DNA of 64,000 nt from Lateolabrax maculatus (Eukaryota > Chordata > Actinopteri > Acropomatiformes > Lateolabracidae), in the NCBI GenBank assembly GCA_031216445.1, contig CM062217.1:28338001-28402000 (forward strand), given 5' to 3'. Below, in pieces: positions 1 to 9,188 of this stretch. The translations under genes and the position numbers were made by a program. The notes beneath the pieces were generated by a model that saw nothing but the letters and a program-made list of their open reading frames with translations, ran no database searches and was not told the origin of the DNA. Position 1 is the first letter of the stretch; every line of letters starts with the position of its first letter.

Positions 1-742
1 AGCAGCAGTTACTGTACCACCAGAACTACGTCCCTGGTTTCAAGTCACCAGCTCCGTCCCACATGCTACACTCCTGATAGCTAATGGACATGAATCACGT
101 GACCTAGGACCGATGGTGAAGGCAGCACTACAAGTGACTGTATGGAAACCAACTCAGAACACGCATGTGCAGTCATCCTCCGATGGACAATATGTGAAAA
201 TATTTCTGCGAGCATATGACAAAGGAACAAGAGCCCAAGTGCTACTAAGTCAGAGATTCCCTACTCAACTGCCACTCTCAGAAGAACATAGTGTGCTACT
301 ACATCAGATACCACATGAGTTATGGTCACATCATAAAACAGATGTAGGGCTAGTTAGGTCAGCACAGCCAGTTCACATCAAAGCAAAAGAGGGCATTGTG
401 TTGCCATACCAAAAACAATATCCCATGAAACCACACCAAATAGCAGGTATAAGACCCACCATCAAGGGCTTGGTAGCAGCAGGTGTGTTAAAACCAACAA
501 AAAGTCTGTGTAATACACCAACTTGTCCAATAAAACAAAATAAACTCTAGTGACTATCGATTGGTGCATGATTTGTGCGCCATTAATTCCACTGTAGATG
601 CAGAAGTACCTGTGGTTCCAGACCCACATACTTTGCTTTCTAATATCCCACATGACGCCTGTTGGTACACAGCATTTGTTAGTGTGCCATTACACCCAGA
701 TTCACAGTATCTGTTTGCTTTTACATATCAAGGACAGCAGTA
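1..742 (+). pseudogene. pol: Retroviral pol, N-terminal RT fragment (U1)
   Basis: The reading frame is open from base 2 to the TAG at 548-550. A frameshift just before it moves the pol-like frame to the one open through the AGTA at 739-742, where the foreign insert begins. The first part should be the protease-side region and RT fingers. The second contains a palm-like stretch that includes VHDLCAIN and VPLHPDSQYLF. The catalytic aspartate usual before the VPLHP-type motif is not seen (the local sequence is AFVSVPLHP). Fragment of a dead endogenous virus; the rest of RT lies beyond 8115. Confidence 0.8.
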
Positions 743-751
743 CACTGTAAA
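739..751 (+). repeat. Left insertion boundary: AGTA target duplication plus 5' terminus CACTGTAAA
   Basis: The AGTA at 739-742 is still retroviral. CACTGTAAA at 743-751 opens the insert and matches the reverse complement of its right end (8106-8114), after which AGTA recurs at 8115-8118. The same boundary is at 12059, 23369, 34685 and 57847 in other units. CAC termini with short 2-4 bp duplications suggest the CACTA/Mirage/Chapaev group, but no transposase supports that. Confidence 0.7.
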
Positions 752-1269
752 TGCAAACATAGTATTTAATTAAAAATAGTAAATTGACTTAAATCAGTTT
801 TTATCAAATTGCTATTAACACTTACTTTTAGTAAGTTACTTGTAATTTGTGGTTGAAAAATCTCACCAGCTCAGTCTACTTGAACTGGATTAATTTAGAA
901 AAAGTATGTTTTCGATAATTGTGCTTTTACAAGTACATTTACTCAATACTGCACTTAAGTACAAAGTACTTTAAGTACTTTACTTTTTTTTTCATATTAC
1001 TGTCTACTTTTACTCCACTACATTTCAGAGGGAAATATTGTACTTTTTACATCACTGCATATGTAATAATACATACGCGATATATAATAATAATCAGTAG
1101 TATGCTACTTTTAATTTTAATATTTTAAGTATTTCTTTTTGTGGTTATATGTTTTTTACTTAATTGAAATTTTCACTGCAGGAGCTGTATTGTAAAAGAG
1201 TAGTTTCACGGAGTGGTATTAGTACTTTTGCTTCGATTTGAAAACTTCGCCGGCTTTTTTTTTTTTTTT
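752..1269 (+). other. AT-rich 5' part of the insert, no gene seen
   Basis: The stretch is AT-rich and dense in TTAAGTAC-like and AAGTAC words (about 938-1000). Short ORFs here have no recognisable product and are not counted as genes. It ends in a T-run at about 1257-1269 before the GC-richer exon 1 candidate. Confidence 0.5.
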
Positions 1270-1419
1270 CCCGACCTGTGGGCATGCGCAACTCCGTCCT
1301 CTCTACGCCTGACGGTATGTCAACAACACACGGGCAACGGACGAGGAGCTGGACCTAATCCCTGCAACAGCACTCGTTAAGGTTATTTTCAGCATTCTTG
1401 TGCTTGGCACACTCATTTG
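1270..1419 (+). promoter_or_regulatory. Core promoter and non-coding exon 1 candidate (U1)
   Basis: This is a GC-richer island after a long AT-rich stretch. GCATGCGCA at 1282-1290 resembles an NRF-1 site and there is no good TATA box nearby. The segment ends in a strong donor (TTTG/GTGAGT, GT at 1420-1421). Exon 1 would be 5' UTR, spliced to the 47-nt exon at 2978. The start of transcription cannot be placed from sequence. Unlike the other copies, U1 reads CACGGGCAACGG rather than CACCCGCAACGG here. Confidence 0.45.
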
Positions 1420-1528
1420 GTGAGTAATATTTTACCCTTGTTTAGACCGTTTTCTTTCTGTAAGTAAGCGCCATATTTTTCGTGCTTGCTAGTAATGATG
1501 TGTGTTGTAATGTCGGCTAACGCTGCCT

Positions 1529-1647
1529 CAGAGCTATATAGCTCTGAGCTAGCTGAACTATATTATGGACATAACGTGTCTTACTTTTGTCACGTTAAAG
1601 TTGAGGAGAAACTTTAGTGTAGCGGTCGCGGGCGTGCTCGTCACGTG
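1529..1647 (+). promoter_or_regulatory. Perfect 18-bp palindrome and a CACGTG E-box in intron 1
   Basis: CAGAGCTATATAGCTCTG at 1529-1546 is its own reverse complement. CACGTG at 1642-1647 lies in a short CpG-rich stretch. Both recur in each full unit. Either could be a regulatory site, or a relic of the captured gene's promoter region. Confidence 0.3.
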
Positions 1648-1939
1648 CACGCGCACACCCGCTGTCGGAGTTGATTTTTTTTTCTGAGGCCAGTCATCTA
1701 TGAGTACTCACTCACGATGAGAGACTGATCCCGGCGGTTTGTGAGTTTCCATGAGCAGGAGGGCATTCACATGGCAGAACATCAGAACAAGTCTGGATGT
1801 ATCATTTTATTTTACGCTCGGCTGTTAAGTTAGGACTATGCTAACTTAATGTTATTTTATTTAACCCTCCTCACTTAACACTAGTCATATTTGTAGCTGT
1901 GTCGTTTCCATGGTTACCACGTTTAGCGCGCCCAATGAG

Positions 1940-2581
1940 CCGGTCACCCGCTCCACTCAGTGTGATCATTCTGCAGGATCAATGAACTGTCAGCGTGTTT
2001 AATCAATCATAACTCTGAATACTAAACTGATTTTCACGGGATTGTTTAATGCAAACGTCACACATGTATATATAATATATATATATATATTATATATACA
2101 GATATATAGGGAGAGAGAGATAGATAGATAGATATAGATTTTCATTTTTTTTTATATATATGTAGATATACATATTCATTTTTTCTGAGATCTAACTTCT
2201 GTCTATTGTGTTTTATCTTATATTGATGTATAATGTTGTATTGTTTCTTCATTTTTCAACTTATTAAAATAGCTGAGTAGTACACAATCTGCTTCTGCTT
2301 CTCTATCATATATTAGTGTTTTTATATATATGTGTGTGTGTGTGTATTATATTATATCATACATAGCATATATCACATACCAGAATATTCTATTACCGTT
2401 ATGCCTATTATGTATATTAAAATACGCCGAATCATGTGTCCGGTATCATGCCTACATGTATGACGTTTGCAGAAAAAAATCCCGTGAAAATCAGTTTAGT
2501 ATTCAGAGTTATGATTAATTAAATGCATTGACACTTCATTGTACCTGCAGACAGATTACACTGAGTGGAGCGGGTGACCGG
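1940..2581. repeat. Foldback (long inverted-repeat) element in intron 1 (U1)
   Basis: The left arm (about 1940-2068, starting CCGGTCACCCGCTCCACTCA) and right arm (about 2452-2581) are reverse complements with scattered mismatches. About 380 bp of AT-rich spacer with TA, GATA and TG runs separates them. Long arms without coding content fit a MITE/foldback transposon. The flanks (CCAATGAG and TCCAAGAT) show no clear target duplication, so the exact ends may lie slightly further out. Confidence 0.75.
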
Positions 2582-2584
2582 TCC

Positions 2585-2617
2585 AAGATGGCGGCCCCAC
2601 GTCTCGTCAGCGCCAAT
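2585..2617 (+). promoter_or_regulatory. YY1-like AAGATGGCGGC and CCAAT motif
   Basis: AAGATGGCGGC at 2585-2595 matches the YY1 consensus and CCAAT follows at 2613-2617. Both lie just outside the right arm of the foldback repeat and upstream of exon 2, so this could be an alternative promoter. This is motif evidence only. Confidence 0.3.
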
Positions 2618-2977
2618 AGGCAGTAGCGGTCGATGCGGCGTCTACTCTTTATATGTCTATGCCGCACACTGTTTACTTGCGCAGTGCTTGTCTGATCACA
2701 CGAGGAGTGCAGTGAGAGCCCACAGATCAGATTTGGGACAGACAAAAGGGTCTCCCTGTCTGTCTTTTTATCATAGCCTGTTACCATTGCTGGCATACTC
2801 AGTGGCCTAAGTTATTCTTTAAGGTTATGTTGTCTAGAATATGTACATTACAATAGTCTTTGTGGGTAATAGGCCTATGTTACAGTTTTCACTTGTACTG
2901 GAAACAAGATGTTTATGAGTTGTGGTGAGCTTTGGTTGTGTTAAATTGTTGTATTCTTCTTAACTGTCCCCTTCCAG

Positions 2978-3024
2978 GCTCAGGCAGATGGTGATCAATC
3001 CACAGTTCCCTTGATACCACATAA
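2978..3024 (+). other. Non-coding exon 2 candidate (U1)
   Basis: A 47-nt segment lies between a pyrimidine-rich acceptor (CCCCTTCCAG, ending 2977) and a strong donor (CATAA/GTGAGT). It holds only an 8-codon upstream ORF (ATG at 2988, TGA in the same exon), so it is probably 5' UTR. The next acceptor is at 3248. Confidence 0.5.
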
Positions 3025-3275
3025 GTGAGTCATTTACCATTTACCTTTTGTACTGCTGTGTTCATTTGGTAGCTGTTCTTGTCTTAAAGAAGTTAAATGA
3101 TTAAAAGCTTGATAATTAGATAGATTTTTGCAAGGATTTAGTTTTTTTCTGTTGCTCTGGTATTTCAAGTCTGATACTGCATGTTAGTGTTTTTGTTTTT
3201 TGTTTCTATTTTGCCGGGCTTGATGCTAAAATGATCTTTTCTTTTCAGATTTTTCAAGAAGACAAAAAACTTCCT

Positions 3276-4007
3276 ATGCAGTGGTTGTGTAAGTACTGCA
3301 CATTTTGTGCTGAAAAGAGGTGCTTCTTACTTAAGCATTACCGCTTAAAACACGGGTGCCACACTCGAATATCACCACTACCGTGCCTTTATAAGGAGTG
3401 CCTGTGCACATTTAAATCTTTCAATGCACTCAAAGTCCACTTATCAACATGGCACACTCAAAAGGACCTGGGGAACGTGGGTGAAACTGCTTTCCATTGT
3501 CAGCTGTGTGACTTTGTGGAGCCTTGCACTGGAGCTGACTTTTTTACCCATTTACGAAGACATTTGAAGCTGAAGCAAAAGGTTTCCTGTCCATATCAAG
3601 GCTGTAGCTTTCAGAGCAATGTTTATTCAACCTTTAATGCACATAAAAGCAAAGAACATCAAGACCACAATAAGATGGCATTCAAACCTGAAATTGTGTC
3701 ACATAATGTACTTGAGGTACCTCCACCTAATATAAATATTCAACCTGAGGATAGTGCCCCTGAAACTGATCAGGTTGAGTTTGAGGTTACTGAGCTCAAT
3801 GAAGATGTGGGAGACTTGGAGAGTCAGTTGGAACATAATGTAGCTGCTGTTTTTCTGAAAATGTCATCGATTCTTAACATCTCTGAAAATGCCCTGCAAG
3901 AAGTTATAGAGCAGATCAACCAAATTTATGTGCTTTCACAGCCATTGTTACATACCTCGGTTGGAAAAATACTAAATCAACATTGTGGAGATGTTGAGGA
4001 CTCTTAA
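3276..4007 (+). CDS. Four-finger C2H2 zinc-finger protein, N-terminal part of a larger teleost family (U1)
   Basis: The open frame starts at an ATG at 3231, but that ATG sits in the pyrimidine tract of a splice acceptor (cag ends 3248). The ATG at 3276 (codon 16) is therefore the likely start, giving 243 residues. Numbered from 3231, four C2H2 fingers are visible: C20-C23-H36-H41, C52-C57-H70-H75, C90-C93-H107-H111 and C120-C125-H138-H143. An acidic, low-complexity stretch and a helical tail follow. The TAA at 4005-4007 is probably a premature stop, because the same frame continues with family-like sequence. A nucleic-acid-binding role is inferred from the fingers; family function is unknown. 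This copy has L19. Confidence 0.6.
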   Translation: MQWLCKYCTFCAEKRCFLLKHYRLKHGCHTRISPLPCLYKECLCTFKSFNALKVHLSTWHTQKDLGNVGETAFHCQLCDFVEPCTGADFFTHLRRHLKLKQKVSCPYQGCSFQSNVYSTFNAHKSKEHQDHNKMAFKPEIVSHNVLEVPPPNINIQPEDSAPETDQVEFEVTELNEDVGDLESQLEHNVAAVFLKMSSILNISENALQEVIEQINQIYVLSQPLLHTSVGKILNQHCGDVEDS

Positions 4008-5423
4008 GTGAGTGAGATAGCTAAAGTATTTACTGAGAATAATGTATTCCTGAAATTCACTTCTACTAGGGGGTCATTGTCAACCACTAGCAAGCGAACA
4101 TCATACATTTGAAAAGAATTCTCAGTGGTGACGCCTATTGAGTTTGTCCTAAAAAATGACAGGCAGACAGTTGTGTATATCCCCATACTAAAAATGCTGC
4201 AGACATTACTAAACAATGGAGAAATTTTAGATAAGGCCATGTCATCTGAGACAAATTTGTCACAAGGATACAGATCTCACAGGGATGGTTACCGGTTTAA
4301 AGACAATTCTCTCTTGACAGAGGAAGAATTCAGGATTGCTCTTTTCTTGTACATAGATGATTTTGAGGTGGCTAAGCCCTTGGGAACCTCCAGAAAGAAA
4401 CACAAGCTGCCATCTACTGGGTACTTGGAAATCTACACCCTAAATATCGCTCCTCTCTTCATTCCATTCAGCTTGCTCTACTCATCATCGCTGAAGATGA
4501 TATCAGGAAGTTGACTTTAAATGAGAGACCACAGTCTATTGAAGAATTAAAAGTGCAACTGGTAGATAAACTGTCACTGCAGTATGACTTTAAACTGCAG
4601 TATGAAGATCAAGACTTCCATAATGCCCTCTGCAATTTGACTGAAATAACTGATTTACCTGAAAGAGCTACGCTCAAAATCATCCCTCTTGTGACTCCAT
4701 TTAACCGCATTGTCATCACCCACCACAACATCAGACACTGAGTGCAGCACAGCAGACACTGAGATCCTGTCGACAGGAAGAGCATCACCATCGCTAAGAC
4801 AACAGTGGCCAGATTTCTTTGACATACCCAATTTCTCAGTTGATGTTGACTATAGACTCAGACAGGCAGATCTTGCCTTTATGAAGGATGGAACACGTAT
4901 GACTCTACCACGAGATATGAAGCATGACATACTAGAAAAGCTTGCTGAGACGATGTACAGTTTCAAGGCTTACCCTAAAGATGATGACTTCAGCAGTGTT
5001 GCAAAAGCACTAATTAGCAAACACCCCTGCCTCACTGAGCCTGGACCACACAGATGGTATGGCTGGAAAAACAGCCTTAAATTATCGCACAAAGCTTCAA
5101 AAAGCTGGATGTGAGGATGTAGCAATCAATGGAGGCAAAAGAAGTAAAGGCAACCCAGAAGGAGAATCCTCAAGCAAGAATATCAAACGGCCAAAAAGAG
5201 GTGAAGCAAACTACCTACCTAACTTACCTGAAGGACATGATGAAACAAGCCTTGAAAATGCCAGAAAGGTTCTCGTGGAAGAAATGAAGAAGAAACAACC
5301 CAATGGCACTCTCATCTCACAAATGATGGACCAATCATTCCCACTACGCAGACAAGAAATTGTAGAAAAGGAACCTGCTGTACAGAACATTGTTGAACGA
5401 TGGCCAGCACTCTTCACAGACAG
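4008..5423 (+). pseudogene. Decayed middle and PB1/SAMD3-like part of exon 3 (U1)
   Basis: After the TAA the finger frame stays readable, is broken again by TGA at 4110-4112, then runs open through DRQTVVYIPILKML and EEFRIALFLYIDDFEVAKPL. A frameshift near 4407-4411 moves the family-like frame to the one that passes into IIAEDDIRKLTLNERPQS, a PB1-like fold with an acidic QYEDQDF motif. U1 alone has a further 2-bp deletion near 4695. Another frameshift near 5078-5084 leads to the basic stretch KRPKRGE and WPALFTDR at the exon end. The donor is CAG/GTAAAC (GT at 5424). SAMD3-like is a family impression; no SAM domain is seen. Confidence 0.65.
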
Positions 5424-5569
5424 GTAAACTATTTTTGTTCTCAACCAATAAAATAATGCCTATCAAAAAGAAATTCAAGGTGTGTGGCTAGAAATCCAAA
5501 CACACTTGTTGGAATGTTAACACTTCTGCCATCTCTCCATCCCTACCCACCCCTCTCTCTACTTTTCAG

Positions 5570-6772
5570 GTGTTTGCTGAGTTCAACAGAATCGCAAGTA
5601 AGAATCTTGAGGGAGACTTCTTTGAGGCTCTGGACCAGTATACCCCACGTTTCATTGAACTTTTCAAAACAAGAAGGGGAACTGTTGGCCAGAAGCTCAG
5701 TGAGCTGATGCAGCACATGAGCTGGATGGTAAGTAGGTTAATTTTGCTTTTGATCTGTGTGATAGTTCATCAATCAAGTTCTAAATGAGATGATCCAGCC
5801 CAACCTATTCTATTTCCTGTCTGACTTGTGCTTGTGCCTTGCAAATTACTCTGTTAACTGGTCTTTTCTCTCTCTGTGTATCATTAGACACCAGACGTGA
5901 CAGTACTTCGCTCTGTTGTCCTCAAAGGCATTCCTATTTTACTTGGTGACGACTCCAGTGAATTCTTCAAGACATGCTCTGTAAGTACTTGCACATAAGA
6001 AAAAGTTTGGTCTGCATTAAAATAGAACTATATCTGTGCTGACATAGAAGATGTAATTTTATCTGCACAATATACAATATACATTTTGTACAGTGATTGA
6101 TGTATTTTGTATGGCAATTCCTCCACAGCTAATCTGAGAGGTATTTAAACAGCCAGTAAATAAAAATGAAATTTGCCACATAAACGTTGTACACATTAAT
6201 TAATTGTAAATCTAAGGAGCAGGAGTCCAGGCTGAAAAGTCAGTGTCACTGTTTAAGAATATATGGACCTTGTGGACCATAGCTTTAGTTTAATCATACC
6301 ACATTTATTTTGTTGGTTATATTGTAACAATCCAGTGTGAACACATATTTAAAACCATATTCCCTAGCAAATGCTTTCAACATTAAAAATGAATGTTTAG
6401 AAGAGCATAAATTGCCATGCTGAAGAATGTGTGTGTGTGTCTTTGTAGGGTACAGCGAGAGACGAGGCCCTAGAATGCACTGTCGGTGTGCTGACAGTTG
6501 TCAGTGAAGATAATCCTCATGAGGGTCCAAGTTCAGTAGACCTCCAGCCCATCTCCACTGCCATCATTCTGGAGGGAGGTATCATCATGGATCATATAAA
6601 AAAACTTGCCTCAGGCAGTTTGTCTGTTATTTGGGCTTACATATGCTTTGCATTTGGATTACCCAAAATGCATGGCAAATACACTCAACTTCATTCAGAC
6701 TGTGGTGCTTGGACTGGGAAAGAAAACCTCCCACCAAAACTGTTAACTTTGAAGAACAGTCTACTGGGTTAG
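5570..6772 (+). pseudogene. 3' exons 4-6 of the PB1/SAMD3-like gene (U1)
   Basis: Exon 4 is 5570-5728 (acceptor CTTTTCAG, donor ATG/GTAAGT), exon 5 is 5888-5980 (acceptor TCATTAG, donor TCT/GTAAGT), and exon 6 is 6449-6772 (acceptor CTTTGTAG, stop TAG). Exons 4 and 5 are 53 and 31 whole codons in phase 0, and the joined frame is open to the stop. Typical family segments are TPDVTVLRSVVLKGIPILLG and STAIILEGG. Exon 3 enters exon 4 in the wrong phase (two bases over), so one more base is missing near its end. In exon 6 an extra A in the run at 6598-6604 and a lost base near 6715-6726 offset each other. Confidence 0.65.
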
Positions 6773-8105
6773 ACCAGTAAAGAGCCATCAGCTGTCAGAT
6801 AGCACTTTGTAAATTATGCAGCAGTTAATGTTCTCCTGTTATCAGAGAAAGTTTTATGCTTTCATGCAACTGAGCTGGCTTGTTTATGATCTCAAAAAAA
6901 AAAAAAATTCTATTAAAGTGTACCATGTTATGCTAGTATGCTAATGGTGGAAATAGCGCCACCTTGTGTTGCAAAGAGTTGTTAGATAATGTTGTCAGAA
7001 AGGAACCTAGCAAGGTTGACCTGTTTACATTTGTGTTTTGGGAAAACTTTTAATAGTTATAATGTAGTACAAATACAAAACCCAAGGAGTGATGTTTTTC
7101 TGTGTTGGTTTAGACCTTGGACTGATGCTCGCTTTGGGACACAAAAGCATTTGTTGTACTTTCAGTTTTGATCAGAAATGCAATGATTTTGCATGCACTG
7201 AAGTCCTGTAATTATCAGGTGTTTACCTGTTTAATATTGTGAGACTGTTACATGCATAGAATTAGCTCACAAAAATGTGGTTTTATTTTTGCCATGTCCA
7301 TGTCATGTTCTACAGTCAAATCAAACCACAAGTTTGTTGTTTAGCTGCTGTTTTGTACTTGAATGTACAAGAAAGTGATACTTGGGAACAGAACACTTGA
7401 GGCTGAATAATAGATTTAATGCATATTGTTATTACAATAGCCTAACAGACATAGATCACACTATGAGCAATTTTACAACTAGCTTTAAAATACATTAAAT
7501 ATGACAAGAGGATAGAGAACAGTAATTTTATTGTTTATTGTAAGGTTATTACATGAGTGATAAAACATACATTTTATATTGGAGAATTGGAATCAAAAGT
7601 AACAATATCGAACATTTATTGTTCAGCCTAGATCTGTCAGTGATGCAATTATTTTTTTAATAAATGTTGTAATGCAGCTGAACAAACCCAGTGAGTGTTC
7701 TTTTAAAGTATATGTTTGTGGTGTTTTTCCCTTTATTAGGTAATAACAGCTAAAATAGATAAGAAATGGGAGAAGGACAAGGACCCATTCAAGGAAATTG
7801 GTTTGTTTAATTTAACTGAACTGAAATGAACTGAAAAAAAATGAGTGAGTAGTAAGTAGTAGGTATCATAATTCTAAGTGGGGTTAAATTTGTATCAAGC
7901 AGTCCACACAAAATGAAAAAATTAAGTTAACACTAAGCATGGCTATTAAGTTACATGAACTTTTTTTTTTTTTTAGTTGTACTACTTGATTTAGTACTGC
8001 ACACTTAAAATAAACAAGCTTTTCTAACTCACTATTCTTAAGATTACTTTGCTTAATTTGCAACGAGTTTGCATACTTTTTTTAAGTAAGGTCAACTAAT
8101 TAGAT
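6773..8105 (+). other. 3' flank of the gene inside the insert: UTR, polyA signals, possible small exon
   Basis: ATTAAA at 6912-6917 and AATAAA at 7659-7664 could end transcripts. At 7740 an acceptor-like CCCTTTATTAG precedes 29 open codons (7740-7826, rich in K, D and E) and a TGA. It could be an alternative last exon but matches nothing I recognise. A T-tract at about 7962-7975 varies in length between units. No other gene is seen. Confidence 0.4.
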
Positions 8106-8118
8106 TTTACAGTGAGTA
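8106..8118 (+). repeat. Right insertion boundary: TTTACAGTG terminus plus AGTA target duplication
   Basis: The insert ends at 8114 with the reverse complement of its left terminus. AGTA at 8115-8118 repeats the four bases before the left end. Retroviral RT resumes directly after. Equivalent right ends are at 19407, 30738, 42086, 47980 and 53862. Confidence 0.7.
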
Positions 8119-8665
8119 TACGTACACACGTCTCCCGCAGAGCTATGTTGAAAGTCCCTCAATATTCAGTCGAGTATTGGCTAATGACCTGCAACACCTA
8201 GACGTGTCCAATACAGTACTACAATATGTAGATGATCTCTTGATATGTAGCACCTCCAAAGCTCAATGTGCACAAGACTCAGTCTCAGCCCTGATGGCTT
8301 TAGAAAAGCGGGCTCACAAGGTGAGTAAAAATAAATTACAGTTTTGCCAGACACAGGTTGAATACTTAGGTAGACAACTCTGTGGCACTAAATGAGCTAT
8401 AGCGCCCTCACAAATTGAGGCAGTATCGAAAGCTCCCAAACCACAAACGGTGAGACACATGTCGTCATTTCTGCCATCTCAGCTTTACTAGAAGCCATAC
8501 ACCATCCAAAAGTGTTAGCCATCATTAAATGCGTAGCTCATCAAAAAACGAATTCCCTGATAGCTAAAGGCAACAACTTAGCAGATGAAGCCGCAAAACG
8601 CATAGCTACACCCACCTGTATAGGACCACTGCTAGTAGCTGGAGATTGTGAACCACTAACAAACT
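8115..8665 (+). pseudogene. pol: Retroviral pol: C-terminal RT with YVDD, and RNase H remnant (U1)
   Basis: RT resumes at the insertion boundary and is open to TGA at 8393-8395. The polymerase motif YVDD is at 8225-8236 and is followed by VEYLGRQL. Near 8440-8455 the connection domain jumps directly to a late RNase H segment (AIIKCVAHQK, then ADEAAKRIA), so several hundred bases of pol are missing. The RNase H frame then runs into a TA tract. Decayed and non-functional. Confidence 0.85.
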
Positions 8666-8682
8666 TATATATATATATATAT
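8666..8682. repeat. (TA)n microsatellite within pol (U1, 17 bp)
   Basis: A short uninterrupted TA tract between the RNase H and integrase remnants. The same locus grows to 57 bp in other units and gains a TGA interruption in three of them. Confidence 0.9.
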
Positions 8683-8693
8683 GAGCTATATAT

Positions 8694-9188
8694 ATGTGCT
8701 GCTATATAATAGCAGCACAACATCAGGCAAGTCCATATGCACATTCTGTATGGGCAAAAAGGGGGGCAAGTATAATCACTGAAGAAGGTCCATCACATGG
8801 GCTATGGCGAAGTGCACATGGACATATTGTCCTCCCAACATCTTTGGTACAGGTTGCTACACGTAGTGCGCATGGTCAGGACCATTGCACAAGTGGGGAG
8901 GTGTTGAGACGCCTTCAAGCAGTCTGGTGGTCACCATTTTTCCGACCTGCGTTTGTAGCTGAGACAATAAAAAAAGCCCTAAAAATGCTAGGAATCAAAC
9001 AGAAGTTCAGATGTGTGTATCACCCACAGTCACAGAGAGTAGTGGAAAGGGCAAATGGCATGCTAAAAGCAAAACTTGCAAAAATTAGAGCAGACAGTCA
9101 GTATAAAATCAATTGGGTAGATGCATTGCCACTTGCTTTGATGGCTATACGAACACTAACTAACACTAACACTAAGCTAAGAGACTAA
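8694..9188 (+). pseudogene. pol: Retroviral integrase with internal deletion (U1)
   Basis: One open frame of 164 codons. The N-terminal zinc-binding region keeps an H-x3-H pair (HGQDH), but the sequence jumps at about WWSPFF/RPAF to the end of the catalytic core. The CxxC pair and the first two catalytic aspartates are therefore absent. The last part keeps the YHPQSQ..VERANG segment with the third acidic residue. Not catalytically competent. Confidence 0.8.

Larger units (their letters stand above)
743..8114 (+). mobile_element. Gene-carrying DNA-transposon-like insert inside retroviral RT (U1)
   Basis: The insert has 9-bp terminal inverted repeats (CACTGTAAA at the left, TTTACAGTG at the right) and a 4-bp AGTA target duplication. 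Beyond the 9 bp the ends are only patchily alike (both have TTGAC and TTAA-rich runs). Removing the insert and one AGTA leaves pol in register, which supports these exact boundaries. Inside are an intron-containing zinc-finger and PB1/SAMD3-like gene, a foldback repeat in its first intron, and no transposase-like ORF. It is read as a non-autonomous element that captured a host gene. A segmental insertion with chance CACTG ends is the alternative. Confidence 0.72.

Noticed and set aside
765..775. TTAA-type target duplication (piggyBac or Kolobok boundary)
   Set aside because: The TTTAATTAA lies inside the insert, is altered in U3 and has no partner at the right end. The CACTG/AGTA boundary fits the pol frame exactly.
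919..1128. Plus-strand 69-codon ORF near the left end of the insert
   Set aside because: Low-complexity, AT-driven composition (F, I, Y, L); shortened in U2 and absent as an ORF in U7.
2536..2796. Minus-strand 86-codon ORF, repeated in other units
   Set aside because: No recognisable protein. It overlaps the foldback arm and upstream sequence, and its repetition only reflects the array.
3231..3275. ATG at 3231 as the start of the finger protein
   Set aside because: It is part of the pyrimidine tract of a splice acceptor (ATGATCTTTTCTTTTCAG), so it would be intronic. The ATG at 3276 is the first in the exon.
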